Assembly: GCF_001696615.3 (NCBI RefSeq)
Contig: NZ_CP032270.1
Location: 1 to 14,502 of the forward strand
Length of the DNA stretch: 14,502 nucleotides
Direction: 5' to 3'
DNA from: Acinetobacter sp. WCHAc010034
GTDB taxonomy: Bacteria > Pseudomonadota > Gammaproteobacteria > Pseudomonadales > Moraxellaceae
Position numbers and translations under genes: made by a program. Each line of letters begins with the position of its first letter. The stretch's first letter is position 1. Under the pieces are notes generated by a model that saw nothing but the letters and a program-made list of their open reading frames with translations, was not told where the DNA came from and searched no databases. This document shows, in pieces, positions 1-6,656 of this stretch.

Positions 1-930
1 ATGAAAACAGAATTAATAGTTAAAGATAATGCCTTAATTAATGCCAGTTATAACCTTGATCTAGTGGAGCAACGGTTAATTCTTCTAGCGATTCTTGAAG
101 CAAGGGAGTCGGGTAAAGGAATAAATGCTAATGATCCTCTAACAGTTCATGCTGAAAGTTATATCAATCAATTTGGTGTTCATCGAAATACGGCTTATCA
201 AGCATTAAAAGATGCTTGTGATGATCTATTCGCAAGACAATTTAGTTATCAAAGCCTTAGTGAAAAAGGAAATGTTATTAATCACAAATCAAGATGGGTG
301 AGTGAGGTTGCTTATATTGATAATGAGGCTGTTGTTAGACTTATCTTTGCTCCCGCTATTGTGCCTTTAATTACTAGACTAGAAGAACAATTTACAAAGT
401 ATGAAATACAACAAATAAGCAATTTAACAAGTGCTTATGCCGTTCGTTTATATGAAATATTAATTGCATGGCGTAGTACCGGAAAAACGCCTCTCATAAC
501 CCTGTACGACTTCAGACAAAAAATAGGGGTACTCGATACTGAATACAAACGAATGTATGATTTTAAAAAATATGTCTTAGACATTGCATTAAAACAAGTC
601 AATGAACATACCGATATTACTGTCAAAGTTGAACAGCATAAGACAGGCAGATCAATTACAGGCTTTTCATTTAGCTTTAATCAAAAAAAGTCGGCTACTC
701 AATCTGTCGGATCTAAAAGGGATTCAAATACATTAGACCTCTTTTCAACAATGACAGATAAACAACGTCACCTATTCGCCAATAAGCTCTCCGAACTTCC
801 TGAGATGAGTAAATATTCACAAGGTACAGAAAGCTATGAACAATTCGCTGTACGTATAGCTGATATGTTGCAAGATCCTGAGAGAGTAAAAGAATTCACT
901 CCATTACTTAGAAAAGTTGGCTTTCAATGA
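1..930 (+). CDS. repB: Replication initiator, Rep_3 (RepB) family
   Basis: This 309-residue protein is the plasmid replication initiator. It binds the iterons and opens the origin. The N-terminus (VKDNALINASYNLDLVEQR) is the typical opening of Acinetobacter Rep_3 initiators, followed by the two winged-helix regions expected of the family (about residues 10-130 and 135-230). The length is normal. No clear Shine-Dalgarno precedes the ATG, but the start is supported by the conserved N-terminus. If the window is circular, the four direct iterons at 14360-14447 and an inverted partial iteron at 14465-14476 lie immediately upstream, the usual arrangement for origin and autoregulation. The next gene (998) follows after 67 bp. 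The family assignment is from recognition of the sequence; autoregulation is inferred. Confidence 0.95.
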   Translation: MKTELIVKDNALINASYNLDLVEQRLILLAILEARESGKGINANDPLTVHAESYINQFGVHRNTAYQALKDACDDLFARQFSYQSLSEKGNVINHKSRWVSEVAYIDNEAVVRLIFAPAIVPLITRLEEQFTKYEIQQISNLTSAYAVRLYEILIAWRSTGKTPLITLYDFRQKIGVLDTEYKRMYDFKKYVLDIALKQVNEHTDITVKVEQHKTGRSITGFSFSFNQKKSATQSVGSKRDSNTLDLFSTMTDKQRHLFANKLSELPEMSKYSQGTESYEQFAVRIADMLQDPERVKEFTPLLRKVGFQ

Positions 931-934
931 ATAG

Positions 935-984
935 TGTCAATTGACAATGTAAAGTTGACAGTGAAGTATTAACACAAATTGACA
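935..984. promoter_or_regulatory. TGTCAATTGACA palindrome and TTGACA repeats before the second replication gene
   Basis: The gap between repB and the next gene contains a perfect 12-bp palindrome TGTCAATTGACA (935-946) and two further direct TTGACA copies (955-960 and 979-984). The TTGACA half also matches a sigma70 -35 box, but no convincing -10 follows at normal spacing. Related half-sites recur inside the downstream gene (TGTCAAT at 1162-1168 and AATTGACA at 1180-1187). The cluster could be an operator for the DNA-binding protein encoded just downstream, which is inferred. Confidence 0.5.
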
Positions 985-997
985 ACTCATTTACACC

Positions 998-1543
998 ATG
1001 AAAAAACTATCCGTTTCAGAGTTAGCAAAACTATATGGGTTTTCCAGACAAGCAATATATGCTCATATAAATAAAGGAAATTTATCAAAGGGAGCAGATG
1101 GCTTAATTGATTTCTCAGAAGCTTTAAGAGTATTTGGCGAACCACAAAAGAAAGGGAGTACTGTCAATCAAAGTCAATCAATTGACAGCCAAAAGTTAAC
1201 AGAAATTGATTTACTCAAACGTCAAGTTGAATTGCTTGAGAAGCAATTAAATCAAGCACAACTTAGAGAAAGCCAGTCTTTAGAACGAGAATCTTTCTAT
1301 CAAGAGCAAATTGAGGCAATGCAACGTCTATTAGAAGCTCCAAAGACTAATATGACTACGTTTACCGATCAGAAACCTAGCCAAGATATAGCAACGGATC
1401 CTCGGTTAGAACCTGACCAGAAACATGACGGATTGACTACTCCAGATCAAAAAGAAAATAAGCGGATTCCAGTACCGGAGCACATTGAACAGGAACCGGA
1501 AAAAAGAGGCTTTTGGAGCCGTTTTTTTAGACCCTATGATTAA
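998..1543 (+). CDS. Plasmid replication-associated DNA-binding protein (HTH plus coiled coil)
   Basis: This 181-residue protein is of the type often annotated as 'plasmid replication DNA-binding protein', found directly after repB on many Acinetobacter Rep_3 plasmids. Residues 1-45 form a helix-turn-helix (SVSELAKLYGFSRQAIYAHI) with a following wing-like segment. Residues about 65-115 are a charged, leucine-rich coiled coil likely to mediate oligomerisation. The tail is low-complexity and proline-rich, ending in an aromatic, basic motif (RGFWSRFFRPYD). Its exact role (copy control, partition or a replication accessory) is not established; the plasmid may not need it. TGTCAA/TTGACA boxes upstream and inside the gene are candidate self-binding sites. 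The gene is probably co-transcribed with repB. Confidence 0.85.
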   Translation: MKKLSVSELAKLYGFSRQAIYAHINKGNLSKGADGLIDFSEALRVFGEPQKKGSTVNQSQSIDSQKLTEIDLLKRQVELLEKQLNQAQLRESQSLERESFYQEQIEAMQRLLEAPKTNMTTFTDQKPSQDIATDPRLEPDQKHDGLTTPDQKENKRIPVPEHIEQEPEKRGFWSRFFRPYD

Positions 1544-1618
1544 CCACGATTGTTTAACTGATATGAACAAAGTCGTGAAACATTGCTTAAATAATAGGCG
1601 TGGAACGTGAAAAATCAT

Positions 1619-1656
1619 AAAAAAAAAAGCCCACCTTGGGGGAGGTTGGGCAAAAA
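1619..1656 (-). terminator. Rho-independent terminator reading leftwards
   Basis: Arms GCCCACCT and AGGTTGGGC form a GC-rich stem with a G-rich loop (about 1630-1652). On the minus strand the hairpin is followed by a run of about ten U residues (1619-1629), so it would stop leftward transcription coming from the pdif modules before it runs antisense into the replication genes. On the plus strand the stem is followed by A residues, so it is poor in that direction. Confidence 0.6.
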
Positions 1657-1695
1657 AGAAACTACAGCCTTGAATTATAAGGATAATTATAACGC

Positions 1696-1723
1696 ATTTC
1701 GTATAAGGTGTATTATGTTAATT
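1696..1723 (+). other. pdif site 1 (XerC/XerD orientation)
   Basis: The 28-bp recombination site for host XerC and XerD has XerC arm ATTTCGTATAA (1696-1706), spacer GGTGTA (1707-1712) and XerD arm TTATGTTAATT (1713-1723). It marks the left edge of the modular region and opens the module holding the 91-codon gene. The sequence after the XerD arm (TTAGAGAATCTT) is shared in form with sites 3 and 5. Confidence 0.9.
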
Positions 1724-1748
1724 TTAGAGAATCTTAAAAAATACTTTT

Positions 1749-2024
1749 ATGAAAAATAAAATTGAAGATTTAAAATCAACAATTCAAGAACTAATAGAAT
1801 TGTTTGAAGAACAGAATTTAGAACATTGGGCAGAAATGTATAAAAGAATACTGTTCTATATTGATGATGATCTAGAATACGCAAAATATAAAATACAAAG
1901 TACCATTGGAGGAATGGGATCAATGGATGATATCGTTTTATATCGCAATGGTGATCCACTTATCAAAGAAAACAATCGTTTGGATTACTTAAGAAGTAAA
2001 TTATATGTTTTTTGCGAAAGCTAA
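1749..2024 (+). CDS. Small acidic protein of unknown function (possibly DUF6966-like)
   Basis: This 91-residue protein is the only gene of its pdif module. It is rich in acidic residues and isoleucine and has an N-terminal amphipathic helix (about residues 1-25). A distinctive central segment (IGGMGSMDDIVLYRNG, about 53-68) recalls the GGMGS-D motif of a small uncharacterised bacterial family (DUF6966, from memory). No signal peptide, membrane segment or catalytic motif is visible. The ATG lies 25 bp after pdif 1, without a strong ribosome-binding site. A terminator overlapping the next pdif site follows. It could be an immunity-type or stress protein, but that is speculation. Confidence 0.7.
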   Translation: MKNKIEDLKSTIQELIELFEEQNLEHWAEMYKRILFYIDDDLEYAKYKIQSTIGGMGSMDDIVLYRNGDPLIKENNRLDYLRSKLYVFCES

Positions 2025-2043
2025 ATTATTCTTAATATCGCTA

Positions 2044-2071
2044 ATTTAACATAATGGCTGTTATGCGAAAC
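2044..2071 (-). other. pdif site 2 (XerD/XerC orientation)
   Basis: The XerD arm ATTTAACATAA (2044-2054), spacer TGGCTG (2055-2060) and XerC arm TTATGCGAAAC (2061-2071) form a site inverted relative to site 1. It separates the 91-codon gene from the toxin-antitoxin module. Its spacer is unlike every other site in the window. Confidence 0.85.
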
Positions 2072-2096
2072 GAGATCTACCAGCTCTCGTTTTTTG
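2069..2096 (+). terminator. Terminator overlapping pdif site 2
   Basis: AACGAGA (2069-2075) pairs perfectly with TCTCGTT (2085-2091), and the stem runs into a T tract (2090-2095). It would end rightward transcripts from the 91-codon gene and insulate the following module. The left arm includes the last bases of the XerC arm. Confidence 0.75.
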
Positions 2097-2145
2097 TTAT
2101 GGAAACTGCTAAAATTCAAATACGCCATTGACGTATAAAGAGTCC

Positions 2146-2466
2146 ATGTTATTTATTGAAACCAGCATCTTTACCAAGCAAATTAAAGACCTTGTATCTG
2201 ATGAGGAATATCGTCAACTTCAGCAAGATCTTTTGGTACAGCCTGATAGAGGTGACCTAATCAAGAATGGCGGTGGTATTCGCAAAGTACGTTGTGCTCA
2301 AGGTAACAAAGGGAAAAGTGGTGGGATACGGGTGATTTATTATTGGGTCACCGAGGATGATCAGATCTTTTTCTTAGTGGCTTATCCAAAATCAGTAAAA
2401 GATAATTTAACAGATAAGGAAACCGCCATTCTGCACCAACTCGTGAAGGAGCAATTTCATGGATAA
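2146..2466 (+). CDS. higB: HigB/RelE-type toxin of a toxin-antitoxin pair
   Basis: This protein of about 106 residues belongs to the RelE/HigB superfamily of ribosome-dependent mRNA endonucleases. Family features are the N-terminal helix region (FTKQIKDLVSDEEYRQLQQDL), the central PDRGDLIKNGGGIRKVRCA segment, the basic GGIRVIYYWV strand and the C-terminal AYPKSVKDNL. I chose the ATG at 2146 because AAAGAG precedes it; an in-frame TTG at 2128 would add six residues. The stop lies inside the antitoxin gene (8-bp overlap), so the pair is translationally coupled, toxin first, the usual HigBA order. Its expected role is growth arrest on plasmid loss, which stabilises the plasmid. Confidence 0.9.
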   Translation: MLFIETSIFTKQIKDLVSDEEYRQLQQDLLVQPDRGDLIKNGGGIRKVRCAQGNKGKSGGIRVIYYWVTEDDQIFFLVAYPKSVKDNLTDKETAILHQLVKEQFHG

Positions 2467-2731
2467 CAACTTATTTGATGACTTGGTTGCTTCAATCAAA
2501 GAAGCTGGAGCTATCAAACGTAAAGAAGTTAAAGCAAGCCGAGTTACAGAACTCGAATTGCCTGATATTAAAGAAGTACGTGAAAAAACTGGCTTGAGCC
2601 AAAATGAATTTGCTGCACGTCTACATATTAGCCCCCGTACCCTGCAAAATTGGGAACAGGGACGACGCTATCCAACTGGACCAGCAGCTACATTGATTCG
2701 AATTTTAGATGCTCACCCAAGCCTTATTTGA
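2459..2731 (+). CDS. higA: HigA-type antitoxin, XRE-family HTH
   Basis: This 90-residue protein is the partner of the toxin just upstream. Residues about 35-85 form a Cro/CI-type helix-turn-helix (REKTGLSQNEFAARLHISPRTLQNWEQGRR), and the N-terminal 30 residues probably wrap the toxin. The start overlaps the toxin's stop. As in other HigBA systems the protein should neutralise the toxin and repress the operon; both are inferred from the family. A strong terminator follows at 2746-2772. Confidence 0.92.
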   Translation: MDNNLFDDLVASIKEAGAIKRKEVKASRVTELELPDIKEVREKTGLSQNEFAARLHISPRTLQNWEQGRRYPTGPAATLIRILDAHPSLI

Positions 2732-2745
2732 AAAAATTACTTAAA

Positions 2746-2772
2746 AAATGGGAGCTTAAGGCTCCCATTTTT
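2746..2772. terminator. Bidirectional terminator after higBA
   Basis: Perfect arms AAATGGGAGC (2746-2755) and GCTCCCATTT (2761-2770) enclose a 5-nt loop, with T residues on the right and A residues on the left. It ends the toxin-antitoxin operon one base before pdif site 3. Confidence 0.9.
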
Positions 2773-2800
2773 ATTTCGTATAAGGTGTATTATGTTAATT
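2773..2800 (+). other. pdif site 3 (XerC/XerD orientation)
   Basis: XerC arm ATTTCGTATAA (2773-2783), spacer GGTGTA (2784-2789) and XerD arm TTATGTTAATT (2790-2800) make the core identical to site 1 in all 28 bases. The extension TTAGAAAATCTT follows. It is the left boundary of the msr(E)-mph(E) module. Confidence 0.9.
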
Positions 2801-2931
2801 TTAGAAAATCTTCACTACTATTATTTTAAAATAAGCCTTATATCCAAGCATAAAACAAGGTTGTCTAGACTTCTTTTAACAGTAAAGTTATCATAAAACT
2901 GAATTTTATTTTTTAGGTAAGTTTATGCATT

Positions 2932-3022
2932 CTATCCGCATTCGTTAAGACACAACTATTTGCATAGTGACACTATTTTATAATGGTGGGCTTTTGTTGT
3001 GTCTTTAAGAATATATGCGGAT
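2932..3022. repeat. Imperfect inverted repeat upstream of msr(E)
   Basis: TATCCGCAT with AAGACACAAC (about 2933-2956) is matched in inverse by GTTGTGTCTT with ATGCGGATA (2996-3023), with unequal gaps between the two matching blocks. About 40 bp lie between the arms and contain a TATAAT hexamer (2979-2984) with only a poor -35. It could be the two ends of a small decayed mobile element, or a regulatory structure over the msr(E) promoter. Confidence 0.5.
2979..2984 (+). promoter_or_regulatory. Possible -10 box for msr(E)-mph(E)
   Basis: A perfect TATAAT lies about 240 bp before the msr(E) start, inside the inverted repeat and ahead of the leader hairpin. A TTGCAT at 2960-2965 is only 13 bp upstream, too close for a standard sigma70 promoter, so the assignment is tentative. 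A start here would give a leader RNA of roughly 230 nt containing the attenuator. Confidence 0.35.
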
Positions 3023-3054
3023 ATATAAAGTAAAAGTATGCTTAATTTATAAGT

Positions 3055-3084
3055 ATGCTTTTAGTGCATAGTTTCCAGTTATAA
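3055..3084 (+). promoter_or_regulatory. Candidate leader ORF ahead of the msr(E) attenuator
   Basis: ATG at 3055 opens a nine-codon frame (MLLVHSFQL) that stops 11 bp before the terminator hairpin. A shorter frame (MLNL, 3038-3052) precedes it in a repeated AGTATGCTT context. A stalled ribosome here could prevent the terminator from forming, as known for leader peptides of other ABC-F and erm genes. Ribosome-binding sites are weak, so translation is uncertain. Confidence 0.35.
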
Positions 3085-3095
3085 CTTAATTGACT

Positions 3096-3134
3096 AGCTA
3101 TTTGTCCACCCTGTGGATGAATAGCTTTTTTTTT
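3096..3134 (+). terminator. Attenuator-like terminator in the msr(E) leader
   Basis: AGCTATTTGTCCAC (3096-3109) pairs with GTGGATGAATAGCT (3113-3126), a 14-bp stem with two G-U pairs and a 3-nt loop, followed directly by nine T residues (3126-3134). It is a textbook intrinsic terminator lying between the promoter region and msr(E), about 90 bp before the start codon, so it must be read through for msr(E)-mph(E) to be expressed. Confidence 0.8.
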
Positions 3135-3148
3135 GGGAGGACACTGTG

Positions 3149-3172
3149 ATGCTAGCTTTTGTTTTCACCTAA
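3149..3172 (+). promoter_or_regulatory. Leader peptide ORF with good RBS before msr(E)
   Basis: GGGAGG (3135-3140) sits 8 bp before an ATG that opens a seven-codon frame (MLAFVFT, stop TAA at 3170-3172). Directly after it, CCTGTTT (3175-3181) can pair with AAACAGG (3206-3212), which covers part of the msr(E) ribosome-binding site AGGAG. Ribosome stalling on the short peptide could alter this pairing, a translational-attenuation arrangement. The hairpin and ORF are seen; the mechanism is inferred. Confidence 0.5.
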
Positions 3173-3223
3173 ATCCTGTTTGCTGCATAAAAAATTTCAA
3201 GAGCTAAACAGGAGTAAATAAAA

Positions 3224-4699
3224 ATGAGTTTAATTATTAAAGCGAGAAACATACGCTTGGATTATGCTGGGCGTGATGTTTTGGATATTGATGAATTGGA
3301 AATTCACTCTTATGACCGTATTGGTCTTGTGGGTGATAACGGAGCAGGAAAGAGTAGTTTACTCAAAGTACTTAATGGCGAAATTGTTTTAGCCGAAGCG
3401 ACATTACAGCGTTTTGGTGATTTTGCACATATCAGCCAACTGGGCGGAATCGAAATAGAAACGGTCGAAGACCGGGCAATGTTATCTCGCCTTGGTGTTT
3501 CCAATGTACAAAACGACACAATGAGTGGCGGAGAGGAAACTCGTGCAAAAATTGCTGCCGCATTTTCCCAACAAGTACATGGCATTCTAGCGGATGAACC
3601 AACCAGCCACCTTGATCTCAATGGAATAGATCTACTTATTGGTCAACTTAAAGCATTTGATGGAGCATTACTTGTTATCAGTCATGACCGATATTTTCTT
3701 GATATGGTTGTAGACAAGATATGGGAGTTAAAAGACGGTAAAATTACGGAATATTGGGGTGGTTACTCGGATTACTTGCGTCAAAAAGAAGAAGAGCGAC
3801 AACACCAAGCCGTAGAATATGAGCTGATGATGAAGGAACGGGAGCGATTAGAATCTGCTGTGCAAGAAAAACGCCAGCAAGCTAATCGATTAGACAATAA
3901 GAAAAAAGGAGAAAAATCCAAAAACTCTACCGAAAGTGCTGGACGACTTGGGCATGCAAAAATGACTGGCACCAAGCAAAGAAAACTGTATCAGGCAGCT
4001 AAGAGTATGGAAAAGCGTTTGGCTGCATTAGAAGATATTCAAGCACCAGAGCATTTGCGTTCTATTCGTTTTCGTCAAAGTTCAGCCCTAGAACTGCACA
4101 ATAAGTTCCCGATTACGGCAGATGGTCTGAGCTTAAAATTTGGTAGCCGTACTATCTTTGATGACGCTAACTTTATAATACCGCTTGGCGCTAAAGTCGC
4201 TATAACTGGATCGAATGGAACAGGGAAAACGTCCTTGTTAAAAATGATATCAGAACGTGCTGATGGATTAACCATATCTCCAAAAGCTGAAATTGGCTAC
4301 TTTACACAAACAGGATATAAATTTAACACGCATAAATCTGTGCTCTCCTTTATGCAGGAAGAGTGCGAGTACACAGTTGCGGAAATTCGTGCAGTATTGG
4401 CTTCAATGGGGATCGGAGCGAATGATATTCAAAAAAACTTATCCGACTTATCGGGAGGTGAAATCATCAAACTGCTTTTATCCAAAATGCTTTTAGGAAA
4501 ATATAATATTTTGCTTATGGATGAACCAGGAAACTATCTTGACCTAAAAAGTATTGCCGCATTAGAAACAATGATGAAGTCCTATGCAGGAACTATTATC
4601 TTCGTATCTCATGACAAGCAATTGGTCGATAATATTGCTGACATTATCTACGAGATCAAAGACCACAAAATCATCAAGACTTTTGAGAGAGATTGTTAA
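3224..4699 (+). CDS. msr(E): Msr(E) ABC-F ribosomal protection protein
   Basis: This 491-residue protein is a soluble ABC-F ATPase that displaces macrolides and streptogramin B from the ribosome. It is not a transporter, since no membrane segments are present. Two nucleotide-binding domains are visible. The first has Walker A GDNGAGKS (37-44), signature SGGE (101-104) and Walker B with DEP at 124-126. The second has Walker A GSNGTGKT (329-336), signature LSGGE (409-413) and Walker B with DEP at 433-435. Between them is a long charged helical linker (about 190-270), the domain that reaches toward the peptidyl-transferase centre. AGGAG lies 9 bp before the ATG. The gene is followed after 55 bp by mph(E), its constant partner. 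Family and length match known Msr(E). Confidence 0.97.
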   Translation: MSLIIKARNIRLDYAGRDVLDIDELEIHSYDRIGLVGDNGAGKSSLLKVLNGEIVLAEATLQRFGDFAHISQLGGIEIETVEDRAMLSRLGVSNVQNDTMSGGEETRAKIAAAFSQQVHGILADEPTSHLDLNGIDLLIGQLKAFDGALLVISHDRYFLDMVVDKIWELKDGKITEYWGGYSDYLRQKEEERQHQAVEYELMMKERERLESAVQEKRQQANRLDNKKKGEKSKNSTESAGRLGHAKMTGTKQRKLYQAAKSMEKRLAALEDIQAPEHLRSIRFRQSSALELHNKFPITADGLSLKFGSRTIFDDANFIIPLGAKVAITGSNGTGKTSLLKMISERADGLTISPKAEIGYFTQTGYKFNTHKSVLSFMQEECEYTVAEIRAVLASMGIGANDIQKNLSDLSGGEIIKLLLSKMLLGKYNILLMDEPGNYLDLKSIAALETMMKSYAGTIIFVSHDKQLVDNIADIIYEIKDHKIIKTFERDC

Positions 4700-4754
4700 T
4701 GATAGCCAATCTAATCCGAACATTAATTATTGAACTCTTTAAAGGAAATTAAAA

Positions 4755-5639
4755 ATGACAATTCAAGATATTCAATCACTTGCTGAAGCACACGGCTTGT
4801 TGCTTACGGACAAAATGAATTTCAATGAAATGGGCATTGATTTTAAGGTCGTTTTTGCTCTTGATACAAAGGGGCAACAATGGTTGCTGCGTATTCCTCG
4901 TCGTGATGGCATGAGGGAACAAATCAAGAAAGAAAAACGCATTTTAGAATTGGTAAAAAAACATCTTTCTGTAGAGGTTCCTGATTGGAGAATTTCATCT
5001 ACAGAATTAGTGGCTTATCCCATACTTAAAGATAATCCTGTTTTAAATTTGGATGCTGAAACCTATGAAATAATTTGGAATATGGACAAAGATAGCCCGA
5101 AATACATAACATCTTTGGCAAAAACCTTATTTGAAATCCATAGTATTCCTGAAAAAGAAGTTCGGGAAAATGATTTGAAAATTATGAAACCTTCAGATTT
5201 AAGACCTGAAATAGCAAACAATTTGCAGTTAGTAAAATCTGAAATTGGTATAAGTGAGCAATTGGAAACCCGCTACAGAAAATGGTTGGATAATGATGTT
5301 CTATGGGCAGATTTCACCCAATTTATACATGGCGATTTATATGCTGGGCATGTACTAGCTTCAAAGGATGGAGCTGTTTCAGGCGTTATTGATTGGTCAA
5401 CAGCCCATATAGATGACCCAGCGATTGATTTTGCTGGGCATGTAACTTTGTTTGGAGAAGAAAGCCTCAAAACTCTAATCATCGAGTATGAAAAACTAGG
5501 GGGTAAAGTTTGGAATAAACTATATGAACAGACTTTAGAAAGAGCAGCGGCCTCTCCTTTGATGTATGGTTTATTTGCCTTAGAAACTCAAAATGAAAGC
5601 CTTATCGTTGGAGCAAAAGCTCAGTTGGGAGTTATATAA
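4755..5639 (+). CDS. mph(E): Mph(E) macrolide 2'-phosphotransferase
   Basis: This 294-residue cytoplasmic kinase inactivates macrolides by phosphorylating the 2'-hydroxyl of the desosamine sugar, probably with GTP as donor as in related Mph enzymes. It has the aminoglycoside-phosphotransferase/choline-kinase fold: a kinase-like N-lobe, the catalytic loop HGDLYAGHV with catalytic Asp at about 194, and the metal-binding IDWS motif with Asp at about 213. AAAGGAAA precedes the ATG. The gene lies 55 bp after msr(E) and is likely on the same transcript under the same leader control. Confidence 0.97.
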   Translation: MTIQDIQSLAEAHGLLLTDKMNFNEMGIDFKVVFALDTKGQQWLLRIPRRDGMREQIKKEKRILELVKKHLSVEVPDWRISSTELVAYPILKDNPVLNLDAETYEIIWNMDKDSPKYITSLAKTLFEIHSIPEKEVRENDLKIMKPSDLRPEIANNLQLVKSEIGISEQLETRYRKWLDNDVLWADFTQFIHGDLYAGHVLASKDGAVSGVIDWSTAHIDDPAIDFAGHVTLFGEESLKTLIIEYEKLGGKVWNKLYEQTLERAAASPLMYGLFALETQNESLIVGAKAQLGVI

Positions 5640-5715
5640 TTTAAAAATATGATTGCTGAGAACTGCCTTGTTTTGAAACTTGGTTGGCTTTAATTAGTTT
5701 TTAGTATTCTTTATA

Positions 5716-5743
5716 GAAAATGCCTCGATCAAGGGGCATTTCT
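5716..5743 (+). terminator. Probable terminator after mph(E)
   Basis: AAATGCC and GGCATTT can pair around a loop of about 10 nt, closing the msr(E)-mph(E) unit just before pdif 4. The downstream T tract is short, so termination may be incomplete. Confidence 0.5.
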
Positions 5744-5750
5744 AACAATC

Positions 5751-5778
5751 ATTTAACATAAAATTTCTTATGTGAAGT
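5751..5778 (-). other. pdif site 4 (XerD/XerC orientation)
   Basis: XerD arm ATTTAACATAA (5751-5761), spacer AATTTC (5762-5767) and XerC arm TTATGTGAAGT (5768-5778). It is the right edge of the msr(E)-mph(E) module and the left edge of the recombinase module. Spacer and XerD arm are identical to site 6. Confidence 0.9.
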
Positions 5779-5828
5779 AACCTGAATGCAGCGGTGCCCC
5801 ATTGGGGGCGCGTTGAGATAAGCCTCTT

Positions 5829-6440
5829 TTAGATAACTTTAGCAACTCGATAGACAGTTGCAACTCCACAATTCACTGCTTTGGCAATTTCTTCCTTAGT
5901 CATATTGCCAACTACTAGCAATTCTTTTATTCGTTTATGTTTAGCCTCATTTGCCTTCTTGCCTGTTGGTTTGTAACCCGAACGTGCCAGGCCCTGCTTA
6001 ATACGTTCTATACGTTTCTCATTGTCTAGGCGGGCCATTGTTGCCAGAAGATCAATCAACATATTGTTGATGAGTTCCAAGATTGAATGAGTAATGCTGT
6101 CACTGGTTTGAATCATTTGGTAGGTAGTAGGAAGATCTGCTACGACTAAACGAAGTCCCTTCTCCTGGATCCTGCGCTTCAGCTCTTGAAAATCTCGTTG
6201 GGTTAGGCGTGATAAGCGGTCAATACTTTCAACTAACAATGTGTCACCTTGATTTGCTTCTGACAGTAGCTTATTCAATTCAGGTCGGTCTAACTTCGTA
6301 CCACTATAGTTTTCCACGTACACAATGGTTTCACCCAAATTCAAGTTTTGGTTTAGATCCTGAAGAATCTGCAAAGCCCTTTCTGCATCTTGATCTTTAG
6401 TTGAAGCTCGTAGATAAATACGTGTATTCATTTCTATCAT
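5829..6440 (-). CDS. Serine recombinase / resolvase
   Basis: This 203-residue protein is a small serine recombinase (resolvase/invertase type). It has an N-terminal catalytic domain with the nucleophile Ser at about 13 (YLRASTKDQ), the conserved VESIDRLSR motif around residue 70, a long dimerisation helix around 115-150, and a C-terminal HTH (MTKEEIAKAVNCGVATVYRVAKV) for DNA binding. An alternative start is the ATG three codons in (MNTRIYLRAS). It is alone between two pdif sites and is transcribed leftward. Repeated TATCATT boxes occupy the region before its start and are candidate binding sites. It could resolve plasmid multimers or act on a lost partner element; the specific role is unknown. 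Confidence 0.9.
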   Translation of the reverse strand: MIEMNTRIYLRASTKDQDAERALQILQDLNQNLNLGETIVYVENYSGTKLDRPELNKLLSEANQGDTLLVESIDRLSRLTQRDFQELKRRIQEKGLRLVVADLPTTYQMIQTSDSITHSILELINNMLIDLLATMARLDNEKRIERIKQGLARSGYKPTGKKANEAKHKRIKELLVVGNMTKEEIAKAVNCGVATVYRVAKVI

Positions 6441-6537
6441 TTAATCTTAATTCTATTAGATTAATGATAATACTATCATTTAATTATTGCATTAAGTCTA
6501 ATGATAGATATTGTATGCGATTTGGCTCGCTATCATT
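6435..6537. repeat. Five TATCATT boxes in alternating orientation (candidate res/operator)
   Basis: TATCATT or its complement AATGATA occurs at 6435-6441 (+), 6463-6469 (-), 6474-6480 (+), 6500-6506 (-) and 6531-6537 (+). The second and third form a perfect palindrome with a 4-nt loop. The array fills the gap before the serine recombinase gene, the usual place for a resolvase's res site and operator. Binding is inferred. Confidence 0.55.
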
Positions 6538-6552
6538 CAGGTATAGTCTTTT

Positions 6553-6585
6553 GATAAAAAAAGCATGACTAAAAGCCATGCCTTG
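6553..6585 (-). terminator. Terminator reading leftwards before the recombinase promoter region
   Basis: On the minus strand AAGGCATGG and its imperfect complement TCATGCTT form a hairpin followed by a run of seven U residues. It would shield the recombinase gene from leftward transcription entering across pdif 5. Confidence 0.65.
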
Positions 6586-6587
6586 GG

Positions 6588-6615
6588 AATTCGTATAACG
6601 TGTATTATGTTAATT
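6588..6615 (+). other. pdif site 5 (XerC/XerD orientation)
   Basis: XerC arm AATTCGTATAA (6588-6598), spacer CGTGTA (6599-6604) and XerD arm TTATGTTAATT (6605-6615), then TTAGGAAATCTT. It differs from sites 1 and 3 by one spacer base and by one base of the XerC arm. It is the left edge of the aac(3)-Tn3 block; the aac(3) start codon is only 41 bp away. Confidence 0.88.
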
Positions 6616-6656
6616 TTAGGAAATCTTAATCGAAGTGAAATAGAGGAGATATCGCG

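Noticed and set aside
2128..2145. TTG at 2128 as toxin start
   Set aside because: The ATG at 2146 has AAAGAG at suitable spacing and fits the usual HigB N-terminus; TTG remains only a minor possibility.
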